Shown here: positions 19,446 through 24,610 of the stretch, piece by piece
How positions within the stretch are numbered: the stretch's first letter is position 1
Layout: each line of letters starts with the position of its first letter
Notes under the pieces: model-generated
Database searches by the model: none
Told to the model about the DNA's origin: nothing
What the model saw: only the letters and a program-made list of their open reading frames with translations
Program-made: the position numbers and the translations under genes
Assembly: GCA_963978265.1 (NCBI GenBank)
Contig: CAXBQV010000012.1
Location: 1 to 24,610 of the forward strand
Length of the DNA stretch: 24,610 bases
Direction of reading: 5' to 3'
From: JAKALQ01 sp963978265
Lineage (GTDB): Bacteria; Actinomycetota; Actinomycetes; S36-B12; UBA5976

Positions 19446-19955
19446 ATGAAGAAGAACCTCACCCGCATCGCCGCAGTTGCCGCGTCCGCCGGTCTTGCGT
19501 TCGCCGTCGCACTTCCCGCTCAGGCGGCGACGGTCAGCACCCCTACCGCCACCAAGCTCCAAGCGCTCACGGCTGAGGAGAAGCTGGCGCACGACGTCTA
19601 CGTGACGCTCGGTTCCTACTGGAACGCCCGTCGATTCTCGAACATCGCGAATGCCGAGACCCGGCACTACACAGCAATGCAGACAGTCCTGAAGACCTAC
19701 GGGATCGCTGATCCATCGGCCGGGGACACGGTCGGTACATTCGACGATCCCGCAGTGCAGAAGTTGTACGACGCACTCGTCGCAGAAGGCAAGACGTCAC
19801 TCACTGCTGCGTATGGCGTCGGCGTGAAGATCGAGCAGTTGGATATCGCCGACCTCGACGCGCTCCTCGCGAAATGGTTGCCGACGGACGTCAAGTTCGT
19901 GCTCACGAATCTTCGTGCAGGATCCGCGAATCACCTGTCGGCATTCAGCCGCTGA
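19446..19955 (+). CDS. Secreted DUF2202 (ferritin-like) protein
   Basis: I start at the ATG at 19446 (169 residues), because AAAGGAGG (19432-19439) lies 6 nt upstream and the product then opens with a signal peptide, MKKNLTRIAAVAASAGLAFA, with cleavage after AQA near residue 29. The mature part is the four-helix DUF2202 domain: LTAEEKLAHDVYVTLGSYW, SNIANAETRHYTAMQTVL, and VGVKIEQLDIADLDALL. The repeated Glu/His helices (EEKLAHD, NAETRH, KIEQLD) are the ferritin-like metal-ligand pattern, suggesting an extracellular di-iron or copper site; the function of the family is not established. It is convergent with malQ, 24 nt away. Confidence 0.88.
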   Translation: MKKNLTRIAAVAASAGLAFAVALPAQAATVSTPTATKLQALTAEEKLAHDVYVTLGSYWNARRFSNIANAETRHYTAMQTVLKTYGIADPSAGDTVGTFDDPAVQKLYDALVAEGKTSLTAAYGVGVKIEQLDIADLDALLAKWLPTDVKFVLTNLRAGSANHLSAFSR

Positions 19956-19979
19956 CGCAATCGCAGGAACGGGATCCGG

Positions 19980-21839
19980 CTATCTCGCGAGACGCCGGGT
20001 CTCGTTGGCGATTGCCGCAATCTGCTGTCCGAGCTCACCGGTGATGGCCTGCTCTGCTGGGATCGGCAGTGCACGTGACCAGTTCGGCCACTGCGTGGTG
20101 GTTCCCGGCATGTTGGGACGCTCCCGTACCGCGCAGGCGTCCTCGAGGTTGAACACGACGACCCGGCTCTGGGAATCCGCAACGATCTTGCAGCGTGCGA
20201 CGATCGCGCGACGGATCTCATCCTCGGTGTAGTGGTCCTTGATTTCGAGGCCGGCTTCCGCCGCGAGTGTGCGCTGGCGACCCTTTTCCGCTTCCCAGTC
20301 GACGCTCTTGCCGACGGACACCATGTCCTGCGGGTCGGTTCCGCACAGGATGCCGGCGATCGTCGCGTGGTCGTGCGTGCCAGTCGCACCGAACGTATCG
20401 ACGGTGAACATCGAGACGGGGACACGACAGGCGGCGCGATAGCCGAGCATGCCGATTTCGTGCATCGTCGGTCGTACGTAGTCCGGAACGGTGCCCATGT
20501 CTTCGCCAACGACCCACGCGTGTGTGCGTTCGGCTTCGATGCGGATGATCGCGAGCAGCGCGTCATGCGGATACCGAACGTAGGCGCCTTCCGATGCGCC
20601 ACCCGGGGTAGGCGGCACCCAGAACAACCGCCACAACTGCATCACGTGGTCAATCCGGAGGCCCTTCGCGTGGCGCAGCGCAGTGCGCACCATCGCGATG
20701 AAGGGTTGGAAGTTCACCGCCGCAAGACCGGTCGGACTGAATGCCGGAAGTCCCCAGCGCTGGCCGTCGCGATTGTGTCGATCCGGCGGGCATCCGACTT
20801 CCGCGTTGAACACCAGGATGTCCTGCCAGCGCCAGGCGTCGAAGCCGCCGCCGTCGAATCCCACCGCGATGTCGGCAACGATGTCCGCGCCTTGACGTGA
20901 TGCACGACCGAGTTGCTTGTCGCACAGGAACTGCAGCCATGCGTGGAAGGTGACTTCGTCGGTGTGTGCCGCAGCCCATGCACGGACAGCGTCGGTGTCC
21001 GGGTGGAGGTATTGCTCCGGCCAGGTCTGCCACGGCAGCCCGAGTTCGTCGGCAAGTGCCATGAAGGTGGCGAACTTCTGCAGATTCTCACCGCGATCCG
21101 CGGCCCACAACGCGAAGTCTTCGCCGCCCTGCCGCCCCTGGCCCTCCCAGATGCGCTGCAATGCCGCGCGCTTGAACTCCCAGACCTTGCCACGATCGAT
21201 GATCCGATCGGCATTCAACGCCTGCGCCTGCTGACGTAGATCTGAGACATCGACCGACGTGCGGATGAGGTCGATATTGATGTAGAGCACCTGCAACCAC
21301 TCGCGCGATGTCGGTGAGTACGGCGAGGCCATCGGATGTGGGCCGAGATTGCCCGCATGCAATGGGCAGACGAGGACGAAGCCAGCGCCGCTCTTGGCCG
21401 CAACACGGCACAGTGCAGCAAGATCCGCGAAGTCGCCGATACCCCACGACTTGTCACTCCGCGCGTCGTACAACTGGATCGACCAACCGAATGAACGCTG
21501 CGGAACCGCGAGACGTTCCGGTGCGCTGAGCACGAGTCGCACGCTGCCGTCGAGCCGGTGCAGTGTGTGATAGCCAACGGCGTCGACTGGCAGGATGCCA
21601 TCGACTCGCATTCGACGTCCGTCACCGAGTTCGATGTCGCCGTGCAGTTCAGGATGCCAACGACCCGGAGTCGCGATCAGCGGCGGCAGGGCATCGGTCT
21701 GCTTCTGGAACTCTTCATACAGCCACGCAAGCGTGTTATCCGGAATCGGGCGCTCGACGTCGAACGCATCGAAGAAGCTCGGCTGCACGCCTCGTTTCGA
21801 GACGTAGTTGAGCATCTGCTCGCGGGTGGCTGGCGTCAC
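19980..21839 (-). CDS. malQ: 4-alpha-glucanotransferase (amylomaltase, GH77)
   Basis: Transfers maltooligosaccharide units between alpha-1,4-glucans in the cytoplasm, serving glycogen and maltodextrin metabolism. From the GTG at 21839 the protein has 619 residues. GH77 signatures are SWGIGDFADL (131-140), ASPYSPTSREWLQVLYINID, the nucleophile D397 in LRIDHVMQLWRLFWVP, the acid/base E446 in WVVGEDMGTVP, and the transition-state Asp D490 in THDHATIAG. The N-terminal about 115 residues form the extension typical of actinobacterial MalQ. A TATTCT -10 box 8 nt before the start suggests a nearly leaderless mRNA. No maltose operon partner is present in the window. Confidence 0.95.
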   Translation of the reverse strand: MTPATREQMLNYVSKRGVQPSFFDAFDVERPIPDNTLAWLYEEFQKQTDALPPLIATPGRWHPELHGDIELGDGRRMRVDGILPVDAVGYHTLHRLDGSVRLVLSAPERLAVPQRSFGWSIQLYDARSDKSWGIGDFADLAALCRVAAKSGAGFVLVCPLHAGNLGPHPMASPYSPTSREWLQVLYINIDLIRTSVDVSDLRQQAQALNADRIIDRGKVWEFKRAALQRIWEGQGRQGGEDFALWAADRGENLQKFATFMALADELGLPWQTWPEQYLHPDTDAVRAWAAAHTDEVTFHAWLQFLCDKQLGRASRQGADIVADIAVGFDGGGFDAWRWQDILVFNAEVGCPPDRHNRDGQRWGLPAFSPTGLAAVNFQPFIAMVRTALRHAKGLRIDHVMQLWRLFWVPPTPGGASEGAYVRYPHDALLAIIRIEAERTHAWVVGEDMGTVPDYVRPTMHEIGMLGYRAACRVPVSMFTVDTFGATGTHDHATIAGILCGTDPQDMVSVGKSVDWEAEKGRQRTLAAEAGLEIKDHYTEDEIRRAIVARCKIVADSQSRVVVFNLEDACAVRERPNMPGTTTQWPNWSRALPIPAEQAITGELGQQIAAIANETRRLAR

Positions 21840-21847
21840 GTTGCGAG

Positions 21848-21853
21848 AGAATA
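21848..21853 (-). promoter_or_regulatory. Possible -10 box of malQ
   Basis: TATTCT on the minus strand ends 8 nt before the malQ GTG. A TTGTGA is found 19 nt further upstream, a suboptimal -35 spacing. It lies in the 83-nt gap between the DMFase-like gene and malQ; the rest of that gap holds no other signal I can see. Confidence 0.4.
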
Positions 21854-21922
21854 CTTATGCAACTTGTTTCATTCACAATCTTCGCGTGTGTCAGCGGAGA
21901 AAAACCCTGAACGGTCGGATTC

Positions 21923-23314
21923 CTACGCGGCCGCATCGTCGCGTGCAGCAGCCCGCAGTAGGAGATTGTCGGTCACCTGGTTGACAAATTGCAGCGTGTC
22001 CTTGCCACTGCTCCCACGCATTGCTTTCGAGACCCAGCCCATCGTGCCGCTCGCGAACGTGAACACGCCTGAAGGTTCCGAACGCAGGACCATCATCGAG
22101 TGCGTCTTCCGCCTGCCGCAGGTGGCAGGCGAATTCGCCAGCACGTGCACGCGACTACTACGAACGACGAGTTTGTCGATCTCGGTGGCGATGATGCCGT
22201 TGAACGTCTGCCCCTTGCGTACACCGGTTCCGTCGAACACCCACGAGGTCGGATCGGAGATCGTGAAACTGCCCTTCGCCGGGAAGCAGTTGTATGTGAC
22301 GGCCGTGAGTTCCGAATCGGATTGTCCGACATCACGGAAGCGGATCGTCGGTTTGGGCGATGGGTCGGCGGATCGGGATTTGTACACCGTCATGGTGCGA
22401 GGCTGCTCGAGTCTGACTCGCCAGTACGACGTGTTGGCGCCAAAGAACAGCAGATTGGTTCCCCGGTCACGCGCGTCCGTCACCGCATTGCGGAGCGATT
22501 GCGTCCAGTACTCGGCGTGCCCGCCGAACACGATGCTCCGCGCGCCCGCGAGCAGCGACGGATCCCGCGAGATGTCGACGTCGGTCAGCACTGCGATCGG
22601 AATCCCGTTTGCTTCCGCGCGTCGGATCACCGGTGCCTCGTAGGTGAGAAACTTTCCGCTGCCCAATCCCCAGAGTTGCGGGCGGTCGTAGCTCAACATG
22701 CGGGCACGAGTGCTGAACCCCTTGCTCCCCCGGTACGCATTTGCACCGCCCCAGTTGTTGTACGCCTGTGACGTGAGCGTTGATGAGATGAAGACCACCC
22801 GGTCGTATACCGATTCGGAACGAACAACGAGATCGACGTACGTCGCACTCCGGTCAGCGGCTACCACCTTGAGCACGTAGGCACCCTCCGGCCAATCGGT
22901 CGTGTCGATCGACATGCTGCGATGCCAGTTCGCGGTTGCGAGATGTGTCGAAGGGTCGACTACGGCGTTGGGTTGTGTGCGGCACTTCCGCGGTTCGCTC
23001 TGCCATACCGCTCGGGCACCAACGTTGTCGTAGTAGCCGATGCGCAACGCCTCGACCGTGAATGACGGTGCCCTGCAGGCGACGGCGAGATCGAATGACT
23101 CGCCCGCGCGCACGGATTCGCTACTGGCGTACGCGAGCGTCTTCTTCGTGAACTGCCGATGCTCGATTTGCCACTGAGGGCTGCCGGGTAGCGCGTTCTC
23201 GCAACTGAACGTGCAACTCGCCGGCCGTACCGTGCCGCTGGTGCCGCGTAACAAATTGTCGGTGAACGCCGCGTGGGCGGTCAACGCCCACACGCGGTTG
23301 AGCGCCGCCGCCAA
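21923..23314 (-). CDS. N,N-dimethylformamidase beta-subunit-like (DMFA2_C) protein, 5' end lost
   Basis: The open frame runs to an apparent start at 23314, but only the part below about 23225 is convincing; further upstream it is the antisense of a TonB receptor. The native part begins near SCENALPGSPQWQIEH and holds an Ig-like segment (GESFDLAVACRAPSFTVEALRIGYYDNVGA), followed by the large beta-subunit-like domain with SQAYNNWGGANAY, VLTDVDISRDPSLL, VFGGHAEYWTQSLRNAV, LLFFGANTSYWRVR and the terminal GTMGWVSKAM. These are recognised features of the DMFase beta C-terminal family, a glutamine-amidotransferase-like fold common in secreted actinobacterial proteins. A signal peptide was probably encoded beyond the junction. 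The substrate is unknown; dimethylformamide use is not implied. It precedes malQ by 83 nt. Confidence 0.75.
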   Translation of the reverse strand: MAAALNRVWALTAHAAFTDNLLRGTSGTVRPASCTFSCENALPGSPQWQIEHRQFTKKTLAYASSESVRAGESFDLAVACRAPSFTVEALRIGYYDNVGARAVWQSEPRKCRTQPNAVVDPSTHLATANWHRSMSIDTTDWPEGAYVLKVVAADRSATYVDLVVRSESVYDRVVFISSTLTSQAYNNWGGANAYRGSKGFSTRARMLSYDRPQLWGLGSGKFLTYEAPVIRRAEANGIPIAVLTDVDISRDPSLLAGARSIVFGGHAEYWTQSLRNAVTDARDRGTNLLFFGANTSYWRVRLEQPRTMTVYKSRSADPSPKPTIRFRDVGQSDSELTAVTYNCFPAKGSFTISDPTSWVFDGTGVRKGQTFNGIIATEIDKLVVRSSRVHVLANSPATCGRRKTHSMMVLRSEPSGVFTFASGTMGWVSKAMRGSSGKDTLQFVNQVTDNLLLRAAARDDAAA

Positions 23315-23567
23315 CTACGTCGGCTCGCAATTCATGGACAACGACGAAGGCAACACGCTGGGCGTAAAAATTCCCGCTTACACCGTGGTCGACCTGAAAC
23401 TCACCTACCGCAACGGCCCATGGCGCGTGGGCGGCGCGATTAACAATCTCTTCGGCAAGTCATATTACAACTACGCCGTGCGCAGCCAGTTCGTGGCTGA
23501 CCGGTATAACGTCTATCCGTTGCCGGAGCGGAATATTTCGCTGAATGTGGCTTATGAGTTTCGGTGA
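23211..23567 (+). CDS. TonB-dependent receptor, C-terminal fragment (foreign to the rest of the window)
   Basis: The final beta strands of an outer-membrane TonB-dependent receptor. From about 23226 the reading gives TVPLVPRNKLSVNAAW, then AAANYVGSQFMDNDEGN, IPAYTVVDLKLTY, GGAINNLFGKSYYNYAV and the C-terminal LNVAYEFR with aromatic last residue, all classical barrel-end features. Outer-membrane receptors belong to Gram-negative bacteria; the rest of the window is actinobacterial, where they are not expected. Plug, TonB box and most of the barrel are missing. The first few residues from 23211 overlap the antisense DMFase-like gene, so the join is near 23215-23235. It is almost certainly a contig chimera and not a functional gene. 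Confidence 0.8.
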   Translation: MQLAGRTVPLVPRNKLSVNAAWAVNAHTRLSAAANYVGSQFMDNDEGNTLGVKIPAYTVVDLKLTYRNGPWRVGGAINNLFGKSYYNYAVRSQFVADRYNVYPLPERNISLNVAYEFR

Positions 23568-23733
23568 CACTCCGACGACTGCAGTTAGGTTCGTACTCTA
23601 TCCCATGAAGCTGGTTATGGTGCGAGGCAAGGTGTATATATAGTCACTTTACGCATTGCTTCCGCCAAATGAACAGAAGGAATATTGGGAAACTAAGATT
23701 CACTTCTAAACGGAGCCTTTAGCGGGAGAATCC
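23568..23733 (+). other. AT-rich intergenic stretch after the TonB fragment
   Basis: Base composition drops sharply from the GC-rich chromosome. I see a TATATATA stretch near 23634-23641, which might act as a -10 box, and a GGGAG ribosome-binding site at 23724-23728 for the next gene. Nothing else is recognisable. A second junction may lie near 23590, but I cannot place it. Confidence 0.4.
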
Positions 23734-24153
23734 ATGAAGAGGGCGCCGCAACTACTGTTATGGCTAGTTTTTATACTGCCGGTAGCAACGATTGTTGCCG
23801 AGATTGTGTATTGTCATGTTCAACCCGATCTAAATACACCCATCGAACTGACAGGCATATATGTTGGGGTGGGGTCGTACTTAGCCGAAGAGTTGGAACT
23901 GCGCAGCGACAATACGTATACGTACGTCCACAAAGGTAATAGTAACGTAGCGGGTGGCGTGATTAATGGCACATGGAGCGGGGGTTTCGACAATAGTCGG
24001 GGGAGAAACGAAATTACACTTATAGGGTTCAAACTTTTCTACCCCGATATTTCCGCAACGTTCTGGTACACAGGTGTCTCAAGAGACTGCAGTGGAAGCA
24101 TAATGATTTGCTTAGAAGCAGATACGCATTGCCTTCACCGAAAAGGATCATAG
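23734..24153 (+). CDS. Small membrane-anchored hypothetical protein
   Basis: A 139-residue protein with GGGAG 5 nt before its ATG. It has one N-terminal hydrophobic segment (LLLWLVFILPVATIVAEIVY, about 7-26), without a lipobox, then a beta-rich exported domain: LTGIYVGVGSYLAEELELRSDNTYTYVHKG, then GTWSGG, and a closing pair of Cys (SRDCSGSIMICLE). A layout with G-x-Y, L-x-L-x-x-DNTY and GTW is typical of small lipocalin-like or avidin-like beta-sandwich proteins of proteobacteria. I do not recognise the family. AT-rich codon use differs from every gene before 23.2 kb, so it belongs to the foreign tail. The frame and start look real. Confidence 0.6.
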   Translation: MKRAPQLLLWLVFILPVATIVAEIVYCHVQPDLNTPIELTGIYVGVGSYLAEELELRSDNTYTYVHKGNSNVAGGVINGTWSGGFDNSRGRNEITLIGFKLFYPDISATFWYTGVSRDCSGSIMICLEADTHCLHRKGS

Positions 24154-24158
24154 CCAGC

Positions 24159-24182
24159 GTGGGCACGCTTCGCTTTGCCCAC
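24159..24182. repeat. Short GC hairpin repeat (GTGGGCA...TGCCCAC)
   Basis: GTGGGCA (24159-24165) and TGCCCAC (24176-24182) form a 7-bp stem around CGCTTCGCTT. It follows the small gene's TAG by 5 nt. I recall closely similar GTGGGCACGCTTCGCTTTGCCCAC elements as intergenic repeats in gamma- and betaproteobacteria. It may end transcription of the preceding gene. Confidence 0.5.
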
Positions 24183-24210
24183 CCTGCATCGCAACCAGGA
24201 TCTCGTCGCC

Positions 24211-24302
24211 ATGGAGCTGTTCCTCCATTACCTGACCATGCCCTACATGATCCAGGGCATCGAGGTGACCTTGCAGGTCACCGCCCTCGGGCTCGGCGGC
24301 GG
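24211..24302 (+). CDS. Amino-acid ABC transporter permease, N-terminal fragment
   Basis: Reading from the ATG at 24211 gives MELFLHYLTMPYMIQGIEVT and then LQVTALGLGGG, the start of a HisM/GlnP-type permease, where the first helix normally continues for many residues. After about 24302 the frame loses resemblance and meets the antisense P450 piece, so the gene is cut after about 31 codons. No ribosome-binding site is clear. It is a fragment and not a working gene. Confidence 0.6.
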
Positions 24303-24521
24303 TGCCATCTTCAACGAGAAGGCCTCCCCCTCGATCTCGGCCTGCAGGAGCGCCCAGGTCAGATCGTCATGGGGCCGGCGCCGACGCGCCGCCACCATGT
24401 CGGCGTAGTAACCGGCCAGCGTCAGCGCGGCCTCGATCCCCTCGGCCGGAACGTCGGTCACACCCTCTTCCCGGTGGACCAGGAGGTCGGCCAGGCGCCG
24501 CAGCTCGGTTTCATCGATACC
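24303..24521 (-). CDS. Cytochrome P450, internal fragment
   Basis: On the minus strand, the reading LRRLADLLVHREEGVTDVP, AEGIEAALTLAGYYADMVAARR, RRPHDDLTWALLQAEIEGE matches the region of bacterial P450s between the D/E helices and the start of the F-G region (Y-hydrophobic-RRxxPxDDLxxAL, then AExDGE). The heme-binding Cys motif and the I-helix are absent. The piece begins near 24521, just after an in-frame stop upstream, and ends near 24303 where the permease begins. The GTG at 24461 gives the annotated open frame, but it is not a true start. Both ends are cut, so it is a chimera piece. Confidence 0.6.
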
Positions 24522-24610
24522 CTTCTAGTTTAACCCCGTTTTATGCGTTTGTGAACGGAGAATCTTGGTTATTTTTGGTTGGATTCCGGACGGAAACGCG
24601 ATGACTATCC
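24522..24610. other. Unassigned AT-rich tail
   Basis: Composition shifts again at about 24525 (TTCTAGTTTAACCCCGTTTT). A short plus-strand frame reads VIFGWIPDGNAMTI to the window edge. I recognise no family. It is probably one more joined segment. Confidence 0.3.

Noticed and set aside
21850..21860. ATACTTATG shared with the ask upstream repeat as a common operator
   Set aside because: The match is only 9 nt and is in opposite orientation relative to the gene. It is compatible with two ordinary AT-rich promoter elements.
23226..24521. A novel mixed system pairing a TonB receptor, ABC permease and P450
   Set aside because: Every component is a fragment cut in mid-gene, on mixed strands, with composition changes at each join; a functional system would need intact genes.

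Overview
The first 23.2 kb reads as one stretch of a GC-rich actinobacterial chromosome. The gene set and layout (dnaX-recR-ask-asd in a row, an aspartokinase with a Corynebacterium-like internal start, TAnnnT -10 boxes 6-8 nt from start codons, secreted proteins with short Cys/Trp N-terminal motifs) suggest a free-living aquatic actinobacterium, possibly of the Acidimicrobiia. That placement is inference from gene content only.

Layout. 1-1899: C-terminal part of a class A penicillin-binding protein (plus). 1896-3381: on the minus strand, a calcineurin-like phosphoesterase, tRNA-Pro(CGG) and a PhnB-like VOC protein. 3408-4366: a plus-strand pair, YqeY and a two-helix membrane protein. 4384-4740: a second small VOC protein. 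4826-9737: the minus-strand block dnaX, recR, ask, asd, closed by a strong hairpin at 4777-4800. 9786-11327: a secreted GH71/GH99-like protein. 11396-11486: tRNA-Ser(CGA). 11604-12486: DoxX and MsrB (plus), separated by a textbook terminator. 12496-13971: an SDR/DUF2867 protein. 14012-19348: the complete four-step histidine utilisation pathway, with hutU-hutI-hutH as an overlapping minus-strand operon and hutG divergent from it. 19446-19955: a secreted DUF2202 ferritin-like protein. 19980-21839: 4-alpha-glucanotransferase. 21923 to about 23225: an N,N-dimethylformamidase beta-subunit-like protein whose 5' end is lost.

From about 23225 to the end the character changes abruptly. In order it holds the C-terminal end of a Gram-negative TonB-dependent receptor, an AT-rich segment with one small membrane-anchored protein, a short GC-rich hairpin repeat, the first about 31 codons of an amino-acid ABC permease, an antisense internal piece of a cytochrome P450, and an AT-rich tail. 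Each piece is cut in mid-gene. I read this as an assembly or amplification chimera rather than a biological system.

Functionally the window is mostly housekeeping: cell-wall synthesis, DNA polymerase III clamp loader with recombination mediator, aspartate-family amino-acid synthesis, histidine to glutamate catabolism, glucan metabolism and oxidative repair. The most interesting regulatory signals are the internal start in ask, the paired inverted sites upstream of ask, the repeats between hutU and hutG, and a dyad inside the doxX promoter. I did not find a CRISPR array, a defence system, an integrase or an insertion sequence.
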